NCBI GenBank assembly: GCA_965236175.1
Contig: CBDEAT010000001.1
Coordinates: forward strand, 62,001-126,000
Reading direction: 5' to 3'
Origin: Fontibacterium universale
GTDB taxonomy: Bacteria; Pseudomonadota; Alphaproteobacteria; Pelagibacterales; Pelagibacteraceae
DNA: 64,000 nt
Made by a program: the position numbers and the translations under genes. Of this stretch, positions 1-8,532 are shown piece after piece. Within the stretch, counting starts at the first letter, position 1; the number at the start of each line of letters is the position of its first letter. The notes under the pieces are model-generated. The model was not told the DNA's origin. It saw only the letters and a list, made by a program, of their open reading frames with translations, and made no database searches.

Positions 1-1079
1 CTAAAAATATTACAACACAGATTTTAAATAGAAAATCTAACTTTGTTAAAAGATCCGAAATACAAACTAATGTATTTAAATTACCTTTGTATCCAACAAC
101 AACTATTGGATCTTTTCCTCAAACATCTGATGTAAGAAATGCTAGAGCTAAATTTAAGAAAAATGAACTAAGCTTAAAAGAATATGAGGATTTTCTAAAA
201 ACTAAAACAATCGACGCTATCAAAAAACAAGAGCAAATAGATATCGACGTTATTGTTCACGGAGAGTTTGAAAGAAATGACATGGTTGAATACTTTGGTG
301 AGCAACTTAAAGGATTTACATTTACATCTAGTGGCTGGGTACAAAGTTATGGTTCACGATGCGTAAAACCTCCAATTATTTTTGGAGATGTTTCTCGTCC
401 AGAATCTATGACAGTGCAATGGTCAAAATTTGCACAAGACCAAACAAAGAAAATTGTTAAAGGAATGCTAACGGGTCCAATAACAATTTTACAATGGTCT
501 TTTGTTAGAGATGATCAACCAAGAAAAGATACTGCATTACAAATTGCTTTTGCAATAAGAGATGAGGTTGAAGATCTTGAAAACAATGGCATTAAAATGA
601 TTCAAATTGATGAGCCTGCATTAAGAGAAGGTTTGCCTCTGAAGAAAAATGATTGGAAACAATATTTAGATTGGGCTGTTAAAGCTTTCCAAATTTCTGC
701 TGCTGTTGCAAAAGATGAAACTCAAATTCACACACATATGTGTTACGCTGAATTTGAAGATATTATCGATGCTATTGCTGCTTTAGATGCTGATGTTATC
801 TCCATAGAAACATCGAGATCTAGAATGGAATTATTAAAAACATTTGAAAAGTTTAAATATCCTAATGAAGTAGGACCTGGTGTTTATGACATTCATTCTC
901 CTAGGGTTCCTAATAAAAATGAGATGAAAGAACTGATTCAAAAAGCATCTAAGTTAATTGATAAGAAAAGAATTTGGGTAAACCCAGATTGCGGACTTAA
1001 AACTAGAGGCTGGCCTGAAACAATAGCTGCACTTGAAACTATGGTGCAAGCAGCGAAGGAATTAAGAACCGAAAAATGA
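1..1079 (+). CDS. metE: Cobalamin-independent methionine synthase, C-terminal half (partial at left edge)
   Basis: Transfers a methyl group from 5-methyltetrahydropteroyl-polyglutamate to homocysteine in the cytoplasm, without B12. The frame is open to the left edge; the first residues resemble the linker before the second barrel, and LPLYPTTTIGSFPQ (from about base 81) opens that domain. Zinc and substrate motifs are intact: HMC near base 735, the Glu of ISIETSRSR near 807 and NPDCGLKTRGWPE near 989. About 400 N-terminal residues should lie outside the window. An in-frame TTG at 87 is simply an internal Leu codon. The stop overlaps the next start (ATGA), so the gene is probably translationally coupled to the sulfhydrylase gene that follows. 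Confidence 0.95.
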   Translation, partial: KNITTQILNRKSNFVKRSEIQTNVFKLPLYPTTTIGSFPQTSDVRNARAKFKKNELSLKEYEDFLKTKTIDAIKKQEQIDIDVIVHGEFERNDMVEYFGEQLKGFTFTSSGWVQSYGSRCVKPPIIFGDVSRPESMTVQWSKFAQDQTKKIVKGMLTGPITILQWSFVRDDQPRKDTALQIAFAIRDEVEDLENNGIKMIQIDEPALREGLPLKKNDWKQYLDWAVKAFQISAAVAKDETQIHTHMCYAEFEDIIDAIAALDADVISIETSRSRMELLKTFEKFKYPNEVGPGVYDIHSPRVPNKNEMKELIQKASKLIDKKRIWVNPDCGLKTRGWPETIAALETMVQAAKELRTEK

Positions 1080-2251
1080 AAAAAAAAAAACTTGGAACTA
1101 ACACTAATTTAATTCGAGGAGGATTAAACAGAAGTCAGTTTAATGAGACTTCTGAAGCGTTGTTTCTAACATCAGGATTTGTTTACGATAGCGCTGAACA
1201 AGCTGAAGCTATTTTTAAAGGTAGCAAGAAAGGCTTTCAGTACACTCGATACTCAAATCCTACTGTTGAAACATTTGAAAAAAGATTAGCACTGCTAGAT
1301 GGTTCTGAGGATTGTTTTGCAACAGCAAGCGGAATGGCTGCTGTTTTCTTTTCGTTGATGTGTCAATTAAAAGCTGGAGACCATTTAGTTTCATCTTCTG
1401 CTTTGTTTGGATCCTGCAAAGAAATTATAAAAAATATTCTGCCTAGATATGGGATTGAAGTAACATTTGTAGATGGGAAAAACATAAATGAATGGAAAAA
1501 GGCTATCAAGAAAAATACAAAGATTTTTTTCTTTGAAACGCCTTCAAATCCACTCTTAGAATTAATTGATATTAAAGCTGTTTGTAATATTGCAAAAAAA
1601 CATAAAATTAAAACTGTTGTAGATAATATTTTTGCAAGTCCTGTTTTACAAAAACCAGTTTTGTTAGGTGCTGATATTATTGTTTATTCTGGTACAAAAC
1701 ATATTGATGGGCAAGGAAGAGTTTTGGGTGGGGCAATATTATCTTCAACAAAATTTAAAGAAAATATTTTAAAACCTTTCTTAAGACATACAGGTCCTGC
1801 CATTAGTCCTTTTAATGCTTGGGTTTTGCTAAAAGGTTTGGAAACTATTAAAATTAGAGTAGAGGCGCAGTCAAATGCTGCTTTAGAAATTGCTCAATTT
1901 TTAGATAAGCATTCTAAAATTGAAAAAGTATTTTATCCATTTTTAAGAAATTTTTCTCAATACTCGCTTGCTAAAAAACAACAAACTCTTGGTGGAACAA
2001 TTTTAAGTTTTAAAATTAAAGGAAAAAAGAAAGAAGCATTTAAATTTATTAATAAATTAAAAATATTTGATATCTCTAATAATTTAGGTGACACAAAATC
2101 TATTGTAACTCATCCAACTACAACTACTCATCGTATTTTGACTGAAAATGAAAGATTATCCCTTGGTATTACTGAAAATTTAGTAAGGCTTTCTATTGGT
2201 TTAGAAACGGTTTCTGATCTAAAAAAAGATATCGCGACAGCGTTAAAATAA
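1076..2251 (+). CDS. metZ: O-succinylhomoserine sulfhydrylase (MetZ)
   Basis: PLP enzyme of the Cys/Met metabolism family (fold type I). It would make homocysteine from an activated homoserine and sulfide, directly feeding the MetE step encoded upstream. The N-terminal TRGGLNRS-like segment (IRGGLNRSQFNETSEALFLT) and the YSGTKHIDGQGR motif with the PLP-binding Lys (about residue 208) match MetZ better than MetB or MetC. The length of 391 residues is normal. The start codon overlaps the metE stop by 4 bases. The codons after ATG form a run of 12 A. Use of O-succinyl rather than O-acetyl homoserine is inferred from family resemblance only. Confidence 0.9.
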   Translation: MKKKKLGTNTNLIRGGLNRSQFNETSEALFLTSGFVYDSAEQAEAIFKGSKKGFQYTRYSNPTVETFEKRLALLDGSEDCFATASGMAAVFFSLMCQLKAGDHLVSSSALFGSCKEIIKNILPRYGIEVTFVDGKNINEWKKAIKKNTKIFFFETPSNPLLELIDIKAVCNIAKKHKIKTVVDNIFASPVLQKPVLLGADIIVYSGTKHIDGQGRVLGGAILSSTKFKENILKPFLRHTGPAISPFNAWVLLKGLETIKIRVEAQSNAALEIAQFLDKHSKIEKVFYPFLRNFSQYSLAKKQQTLGGTILSFKIKGKKKEAFKFINKLKIFDISNNLGDTKSIVTHPTTTTHRILTENERLSLGITENLVRLSIGLETVSDLKKDIATALK

Positions 2252-2254
2252 AAA

Positions 2255-2560
2255 TTATATTTTTAATCTTTCAACAATCTTATCATTCAATAAATGAGTA
2301 TTTAAAATCTCATCAATATCTTTTGAGTTTTTAAAAGAATACCAAACCCCTTCTGGGTAGATAACCATAACCGGTCCAAGCTCACATCGATCCAAACAAC
2401 CAGATTTATTAATTCTAATTTTTTTATTAAGTTTTAAGTCTTTGATCTTTGTTTTTAATTCTATTTGTAATTTTTCCGAGTCTTTTGAACTGCAACAACC
2501 TTTTGGATTAGAGTCAGGTCTTTTATTAATGCAACAAAAAACATGTTTTTCAAAAAACAT
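2255..2560 (-). CDS. Thioredoxin-fold [2Fe-2S] ferredoxin
   Basis: Small (101 aa) soluble electron carrier of the thioredoxin-like [2Fe-2S] ferredoxin family. Four conserved Cys sit at positions 9, 22, 55 and 59 (C-x12-C, then C-x3-C inside SGCLDRCELGP), which is the spacing I know from the Aquifex ferredoxin of this family. Extra Cys at 10 and 23 are adjacent to the ligands. It starts directly after the stop of the SDR gene (no spacer), so the two are probably co-transcribed. It converges on metZ with only 3 bases between the stops. Its redox partner is not evident from the window. Confidence 0.85.
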   Translation of the reverse strand: MFFEKHVFCCINKRPDSNPKGCCSSKDSEKLQIELKTKIKDLKLNKKIRINKSGCLDRCELGPVMVIYPEGVWYSFKNSKDIDEILNTHLLNDKIVERLKI

Positions 2561-3313
2561 TTAAATATTTTTAGTTAAGATTCTGACTAAAAAAAAATAA
2601 ATAGGTCTTGGTAAAATTTGTAATATTTTAAAAATAATTTTCATCTGAATTGGAAAAGTAATGTCATATTTTTTACCTAACAATCCCTCAAAAATAATTT
2701 CAGCAGCTTTATTTGCTTCCATAATAAATGGCATATCAAATGTATTTTTTTCTGTTAGTCTAGACTTAACAAAGCCAGGATTAATAATGCTTAGAGAAAT
2801 ATTATTTTTATCACAATCAATTTTAATAGACTCAAAATAATTAATCATAGCAGCTTTAGAAGGTCCATAAGATGAAGAGTTAGGCAGCCCTCCTAATCCT
2901 GCAAGCGAACTGATAGCTGCAAGATGACCAAATTTTTGAAATTTAAAATGAGGCAGTAAAATTGAAAAGCAGTTAATCATTCCAAAAAAATTAACAGCAA
3001 AAGTTTTTTCAAATAAATCTAATTTAATATCGAAAGTATCATGAGGCTCATAATAACCAGAGCAATAAACAGCTAGATCAATAGTTTTAAATTCTTTTAT
3101 AATTTCATTAACGATTCTCTGACAATTTACTTTATCTGTAACGTCTAAAGAAAATGTTGATATTTTTGTTCTTCTTGAATTAAATTCTAATTTTAAATTT
3201 TGTAATTTTTCTTGAGTTCTTCCTAATAAAATTAAATTATCACACTGATCTAAGTATTTTTTACCAAGTTCATAACCTATGCCGAAAGTAGCGCCTATAA
3301 TTACAACATTCAT
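2561..3313 (-). CDS. Short-chain dehydrogenase/reductase (SDR) family oxidoreductase
   Basis: NAD(P)-dependent oxidoreductase with a classical SDR Rossmann fold. The nucleotide-binding motif GATFGIG is at residues 7-13, a catalytic Ser lies in AISSLAG, and the YGPSK box gives Tyr and Lys. The C-terminal 25 residues are hydrophobic (IIFKILQILPRPIYFFLVRIL), suggesting membrane association. The length of 250 aa is normal. It is the first gene of a two-gene unit with the ferredoxin, divergent from fumC across 60 bases. The substrate cannot be predicted; a lipid or polyprenoid substrate is a guess from the hydrophobic tail. Confidence 0.85.
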   Translation of the reverse strand: MNVVIIGATFGIGYELGKKYLDQCDNLILLGRTQEKLQNLKLEFNSRRTKISTFSLDVTDKVNCQRIVNEIIKEFKTIDLAVYCSGYYEPHDTFDIKLDLFEKTFAVNFFGMINCFSILLPHFKFQKFGHLAAISSLAGLGGLPNSSSYGPSKAAMINYFESIKIDCDKNNISLSIINPGFVKSRLTEKNTFDMPFIMEANKAAEIIFEGLLGKKYDITFPIQMKIIFKILQILPRPIYFFLVRILTKNI

Positions 3314-3373
3314 AAATTTTACTTGATTAGCAACTATTAAAAATTATCATTAGTGATATAAGATAATACTGAT

Positions 3374-4762
3374 ATGGCATCAAGAATTGAATCTGACAGT
3401 TTTGGTAAAATCAAAGTTCCAGCAGATAAATATTGGGGTGCTCAAACTGAGCGTTCATTAAAATACTTTAAAATTGGAAAAATATTAGTTCCGCTAGAGA
3501 TAATAAGAGCTATAGCCATTATTAAAAAAGCCGCTGCTATTGTTAATTTTAAATTCAAATCTTTAGATAAAAAAATTGCCCAAGCAATTATCAAAGCGTC
3601 AGATGAGGTAATTAAAGGAAAATTTAATAACCATTTTCCGCTTAAAGTTTGGCAAACAGGTTCTGGAACTCAAACTAATATGAACGTTAATGAAGTTATT
3701 TCTAATCGAGCAATAGAAATTTTAGGTGGTAAAATCGGATCAAAAAAGCCTGTTCATCCAAATGATCATGTTAATAAATCTCAATCTACAAATGATACTT
3801 ACCCAAGCGCTATTCACATAGCTGTTGCTATTGATGTAAAAGAAAGACTTCTTCCCTCTTTAAAATTATTAGAAAAAGAATTAGCCGTAAAAGTAACTAA
3901 ATTCAAAAATATCGTAAAAATTGGAAGAACGCATCTTCAAGATGCAACTCCACTAACTTTAGGACAACAATTTTCTGGCTATCACATGCAAATTAAAAAT
4001 TGCATTAAACGTATAGAGATTGCTTTAAAAGAAATGTATTTCCTTGCTCAAGGAGGAACAGCTGTTGGTACAGGTATTAATACTAAAAAAGGCTTTGATA
4101 AAAAAATTGCATTAGAGATTAAAAAAATTACTAAACTACCATTTAGAACTGCTCCAAATAAATTTGAAGCACTTGCAAGTCACGAGCCAATAGTAAATTT
4201 ATCTGGCGCATTTAATACTCTTGCTGTTGCTTTGATGAAAATTTCAAACGACATAAGATTTCTTGGCTCTGGTCCTAGAGCTGGTTATGCAGAACTTATT
4301 CTTCCAGAAAATGAGCCTGGGTCTTCAATCATGCCTGGCAAAGTAAACCCAACACAGTGTGAGGCTGTTACAATGGTTTGCACACGAGTTATTGGTAATC
4401 ACACAACGATAACTATTGCTGCATCAAACGGACATTTTGAATTAAATGTATTTAAACCAGTTATTGGTCACAGCATGATTCAATCAATTGAATTATTATC
4501 TGACTCTATTGAATGCTTTGTTAAATATTGTCTAAAAGGTCTTAAAGCAGATACAAAAAGAATTTCTCAATTATTAAATAGCTCATTGATGCTAGTAACT
4601 GCTCTTGCTCCAAAAATTGGGTACGACAATGCTTCTATGATTGCAAAAAAGGCTCATAAGAATGGAACTTCTTTAAAAGATGAGGCTTTAAAAAGTGGGT
4701 TAGTTGATGAAAAAGAATATGATCGATTAATTAACCCAAGAAAAATGACGCACCCAAATTAG
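3374..4762 (+). CDS. fumC: Fumarate hydratase class II
   Basis: TCA-cycle enzyme interconverting fumarate and malate, an oxygen-stable homotetramer of the aspartase/fumarase superfamily. It shows GSGTQTNMN (about residues 97-105), the catalytic His region KIGRTHLQDATPLTLGQ (about residue 188), and the superfamily signature GSSIMPGKVNP (about residue 318). The 462-aa length is typical. ATG start at 3374, divergent from the SDR gene. Its stop overlaps the stop of the convergent AsmA-like gene by 4 bases. Aspartate ammonia-lyase is the main alternative, but the N-terminus (SDSFGKIKVPADKYWGAQT) fits FumC. Confidence 0.95.
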   Translation: MASRIESDSFGKIKVPADKYWGAQTERSLKYFKIGKILVPLEIIRAIAIIKKAAAIVNFKFKSLDKKIAQAIIKASDEVIKGKFNNHFPLKVWQTGSGTQTNMNVNEVISNRAIEILGGKIGSKKPVHPNDHVNKSQSTNDTYPSAIHIAVAIDVKERLLPSLKLLEKELAVKVTKFKNIVKIGRTHLQDATPLTLGQQFSGYHMQIKNCIKRIEIALKEMYFLAQGGTAVGTGINTKKGFDKKIALEIKKITKLPFRTAPNKFEALASHEPIVNLSGAFNTLAVALMKISNDIRFLGSGPRAGYAELILPENEPGSSIMPGKVNPTQCEAVTMVCTRVIGNHTTITIAASNGHFELNVFKPVIGHSMIQSIELLSDSIECFVKYCLKGLKADTKRISQLLNSSLMLVTALAPKIGYDNASMIAKKAHKNGTSLKDEALKSGLVDEKEYDRLINPRKMTHPN

Positions 4763-6246
4763 AACAAGAAACTATAAATTCTTGGATCTAAAACATTCAA
4801 AATATCTTTATTTAAGCGCAGATTAAATTCTTCTTGAGCAGTATTAAGATTATTTTTATTAAATTTTTTATTAGTATTTCCAACAATTTCATTCACTACT
4901 ACTCTTCCCTTTCTCATATTCAAATCTCCTTTCATTTTTCCAGAAAAACTAGCATTTGGTAATAGCGCTATCTTTTCTCTTGCACCATTAGTATTTTTAT
5001 AAAAGTTCTTAATATTTACGAGGTCAATTTGTGAATTAAAAAAAAATATTGTTTCTCTATTCTGGGTAATAAAACGACCATTTATTTTTAATAAATCATT
5101 TGATTTTGAAATTAAGTTTAATTCTTTAATATTTACATCTCCTCCTTCAACAATAATAATAGCGTTAGCATCAGAAAAAAGATTGTGATTAGTAACCATG
5201 TTTTTAAAATTTAACTTAAAAACGCCATAAAAATCTTCATGAATATTAAATAACTTATTATTCACTAAATAGTCTTTAAGACTGTTGTTGGATAATTTTT
5301 TAAAATTTGTATCTGCAAAATTAAACTCACTAACAAATGCAAGTCTTGGTTTAAATTCAATTTTGGCAGAACCTTCTCCTTTATATAAAAAAGAATTAAC
5401 TAAAATATTTTTTAAATCTGCATTCTCATCTTTTAAGTCAAAATTAAATTGCAGAGTTAAATTATTTAATCCAATTGTGCTTAAAGTATTTGCAAATCTA
5501 ATCTTTGCATTCCCTAAAAACTCATTTTTCAAAAAGTTAATATTAGTTAGATCAGCATCAAAATAAAATTTAAGATCATTAGACTCAATTGATAAATGAC
5601 CAATACTTTTACCGCCATCTCTTGACCCTTGAAATTTACTTACAAAAGGTAAGCTGAATAGATTTCCTGTTAAATCAAATCTTCTTAGGTTTCCTTTGTC
5701 AAAAAAAATGTCACTATTAATATCACTAATTTCAATAGAATTTTTGTTTGTAGAATATTTTAAATCTAAATTGTGAACTTTGATTGCTTTAAGATTTTTA
5801 ATAGAATCTGTGTTTTTAAAAAAATTATCAAAATAATTATTTTCTAATTCAATAATTCCATCAACTATCTCCACATCGGTAATATTAAAATTTCTAAGCA
5901 CTATATTAAAAATATTAATACGAAGATTAATTTTATAAATATTTCCAATATAGACATCTTCTTTTTTATTAGTTTCGAAAATATCCACTGAAAATAACTC
6001 AATATGTGGTCTTAAAAACGGTTTATAAGTAATTTTCTCGTTAATTTTAATTTTAATAAAAAATTTCTCTTGAATCTGACTTTCTATCTCAGGTTTATAT
6101 CGATCAAGATCAATAAAAAATGGCAATAAAAAAATAATAAAAACTATGAACGCAAAAGCGACCATCGCCCTGCTATAGATTTTATGATTATAAAAAGACT
6201 TTAAAGAGTTTAATAACTTTAAAGAGTTTAATTTCCTAAGAATCAT
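4759..6246 (-). CDS. AsmA-like family membrane protein
   Basis: 495-aa protein with one N-terminal membrane segment (about residues 29-46, FAFIVFIIFLLPFFI) and a large beta-rich remainder of the AsmA/TamB/YhdP type, expected to sit in the periplasm. AsmA-like proteins take part in phospholipid transport to, or assembly of, the outer membrane. Residues DLDRYKPEIESQI right after the membrane segment are characteristic of the AsmA N-terminal domain. The cytoplasmic tail carries a six-residue tandem duplication (LNSLKL, LNSLKS) encoded by an 18-bp repeat. It lies between fumC (overlapping stops) and uvrD (divergent, 45 bases). The precise role among AsmA paralogues is unknown. Confidence 0.8.
   Translation of the reverse strand: MILRKLNSLKLLNSLKSFYNHKIYSRAMVAFAFIVFIIFLLPFFIDLDRYKPEIESQIQEKFFIKIKINEKITYKPFLRPHIELFSVDIFETNKKEDVYIGNIYKINLRINIFNIVLRNFNITDVEIVDGIIELENNYFDNFFKNTDSIKNLKAIKVHNLDLKYSTNKNSIEISDINSDIFFDKGNLRRFDLTGNLFSLPFVSKFQGSRDGGKSIGHLSIESNDLKFYFDADLTNINFLKNEFLGNAKIRFANTLSTIGLNNLTLQFNFDLKDENADLKNILVNSFLYKGEGSAKIEFKPRLAFVSEFNFADTNFKKLSNNSLKDYLVNNKLFNIHEDFYGVFKLNFKNMVTNHNLFSDANAIIIVEGGDVNIKELNLISKSNDLLKINGRFITQNRETIFFFNSQIDLVNIKNFYKNTNGAREKIALLPNASFSGKMKGDLNMRKGRVVVNEIVGNTNKKFNKNNLNTAQEEFNLRLNKDILNVLDPRIYSFLF
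6198..6233 (-). repeat. 18-bp tandem duplication in the AsmA-like gene
   Basis: Two adjacent 18-base units (6198-6215 and 6216-6233) match at 17 of 18 positions. They are in frame and duplicate six residues of the predicted cytoplasmic tail just before the membrane segment. Confidence 0.85.
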
Positions 6247-6291
6247 TTAATTTTTGATATATTATGTTAACTACTTGATCTATTTGATTTT

Positions 6292-8532
6292 ATGAATTCC
6301 ACTAGCCAAAATTACTTATTAAACCTTAATAATCAACAAAAAGAAGCTGTTATTCATACTGACGGGCCATTGTTAATTTTAGCAGGTGCAGGCTCTGGAA
6401 AAACTAAAGTTCTAACAACTCGTGTTGTTCATCTCATTGAAACAAAAAAATGTTGGGCCAATCAAATTCTTTGCGTAACTTTTACTAATAAAGCCGCAAA
6501 TGAAATGCGAGAAAGAATATTAAAACTTCTCAGCGCTCAATCTTCTTCTTTGCCTTGGCTTGGTACTTTTCACTCAATTAGTAATAAAATTTTAAGACGC
6601 CATGCTGAAGCTGTTGGTTTAAAATCTAATTTTACAATTTTAGATACTCTTGATCAATTACGACTAATAAAAAATATAATTGAATCAGAAAACATTGATA
6701 TAAAAAAAATTCCACCAAAGTTAGTTGCTGCTTTTATAGATGATTGGAAAAATAAAGGTCTCATTCCAAGTGAAGTTAAAGTTAATAATGAAAACTATAT
6801 TAAAGATACTGCATTAAAAATATATAAAATTTATCAGCAGCGATTAAAGATTATGAACTGCGTAGATTTTGGTGATCTGATCTTGCATTGTGTAACGATA
6901 TTTAAAACTATGCCTGAGATACTAGAATTATATCATAATAATTTTAAATATATTCTTGTAGATGAATATCAGGATACAAACTTTATTCAAAATATTTGGT
7001 TAAATTTATTATCGAAAAAAAATAACAATTTATGCTGTGTAGGAGATGATGACCAATCTATCTATAGTTGGCGTGGTGCTGAAGTTAAAAATATTTTAAA
7101 TTTTGACAAACTAAACGCAAATACAAAAGTTATTAAATTAGAGCAAAACTACAGATCAACGCAAAATATTTTAGATACTGCCTCTTCTTTAATTTCAAAT
7201 AATGAAGATAGACTTGGTAAAAAACTATGGTCTGAAAATTCTAAAGGTGATTTGATAGAAGTAAATTGCTACAACAATGGATATGATGAAGCGATTGCCG
7301 TCGCAGATGAAATCGAAAAAAATTTATCAAAAGAACATTCTCTTAATCAAGTATCCATATTAGTTCGAGCTGCTTTTCAAACAAGAGAGTTTGAAGACCG
7401 ATTTATAAAAATTAATTTACCTTATAGAGTTATTGGAGGATTAAAATTTTATGATCGCGCTGAAATAAAAGATGCTATTTGTTATATTAGAATTATTTAC
7501 CAAGAAAATGATGATCTTGCTTTTGAAAGAATTATCAATACTCCAAAACGTGCAATTGGAGATGCTACTCTAAAAGAAATTCATAAAATTGCTAAGGAGA
7601 AAAATATTAATTTAGAACAAGCGTCACTCATATATTGCGAACAAGAAAATCCAACTGGGAAAACTATTCTAAGTTTGAAAAAAATTATTACCGACATTCA
7701 GTTATGGAGAAAATTATCAAAAGAAATAACTCATTATGAACTAACGGAAAGAGTCTTAGATGAATCTGGCTATTCCCAAATGCTTATGAATGAGAAAACA
7801 CCAGAGGCTGACAGTAAATTAGAGAACTTAAAGGAATTAATATTATCAATGAAAAATTATAGTAGCCTTCAAGATTTTCTTGAAAATATCTCATTACAAA
7901 CCTCAATAGATGAGGATTGGAATGGTGAAAAAATAAATTTAATGACTATGCATGCCGCTAAAGGACTTGAATTTGATGTAGTTTTTTTGCCGGGCTGGGA
8001 AGAGGGATTATTTCCTCATCAAAAATCAATTGATGAAAAAGGGCATCAAGCAATAGAGGAGGAAAGAAGACTTGCTTACGTTGCGATTACTAGAGCAAAG
8101 AAGAAATTATTTATCTCTTTTGTAAACAATAGAAGAATTTATGGAGGCAAGAGAGATAGGGACATAGACTGGATGCCAACACTTCCTTCTCGTTTTATTG
8201 AGGAACTTCCTAAAGACAATATCAACATGAAAAATCATTTTTCAGAGTATCAAAAAAGTGATTTTGATTTTAATCAGGAGATTGACTACGACAAACCATC
8301 GAGAAGTCCTGGCTGGGAAAGACTAAAACAAGCAAAAAAAAATATAAATAATTTTAATAAAATTAGCTACAGTAATAATAATACAATTTTTAAAGTTGGC
8401 GAAAGTGTAACTCATGATGATTTTGGCAATGGAAAAGTAATTCATATAGAAGATAATAAACTTATTATTATTTTTAAAAAATATGGTGAAAAAAAAATAA
8501 TTGATAAATTTATAAAAAAAAGTAATGAATAA
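6292..8532 (+). CDS. uvrD: ATP-dependent DNA helicase UvrD/PcrA
   Basis: Superfamily 1A 3'-5' helicase acting in nucleotide excision and mismatch repair. All helicase motifs are present: I GAGSGKTK (about residue 32), II VDEYQDTN (about 223), III GDDDQSIYSWRGA (about 252), IV EQNYRST, V MTMHAAKGLEFDVVFLPG, VI ERRLAYVAITRAK. The C-terminal PGWERLKQAKK segment followed by a small domain with VGESVTHDDFGNGKV is the UvrD/PcrA tail that contacts RNA polymerase. 746 aa. The gene overlaps the start of the aminopeptidase gene by 8 bases. uvrB and uvrC are elsewhere in the window. Confidence 0.96.
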   Translation: MNSTSQNYLLNLNNQQKEAVIHTDGPLLILAGAGSGKTKVLTTRVVHLIETKKCWANQILCVTFTNKAANEMRERILKLLSAQSSSLPWLGTFHSISNKILRRHAEAVGLKSNFTILDTLDQLRLIKNIIESENIDIKKIPPKLVAAFIDDWKNKGLIPSEVKVNNENYIKDTALKIYKIYQQRLKIMNCVDFGDLILHCVTIFKTMPEILELYHNNFKYILVDEYQDTNFIQNIWLNLLSKKNNNLCCVGDDDQSIYSWRGAEVKNILNFDKLNANTKVIKLEQNYRSTQNILDTASSLISNNEDRLGKKLWSENSKGDLIEVNCYNNGYDEAIAVADEIEKNLSKEHSLNQVSILVRAAFQTREFEDRFIKINLPYRVIGGLKFYDRAEIKDAICYIRIIYQENDDLAFERIINTPKRAIGDATLKEIHKIAKEKNINLEQASLIYCEQENPTGKTILSLKKIITDIQLWRKLSKEITHYELTERVLDESGYSQMLMNEKTPEADSKLENLKELILSMKNYSSLQDFLENISLQTSIDEDWNGEKINLMTMHAAKGLEFDVVFLPGWEEGLFPHQKSIDEKGHQAIEEERRLAYVAITRAKKKLFISFVNNRRIYGGKRDRDIDWMPTLPSRFIEELPKDNINMKNHFSEYQKSDFDFNQEIDYDKPSRSPGWERLKQAKKNINNFNKISYSNNNTIFKVGESVTHDDFGNGKVIHIEDNKLIIIFKKYGEKKIIDKFIKKSNE

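Noticed and set aside
1076..1093. Run of 12 A right after the metZ start, as a programmed slippage site
   Set aside because: It simply encodes four Lys in an A-rich genome, and the frame after it is normal MetZ; slippage would be harmful and has no supporting signal.
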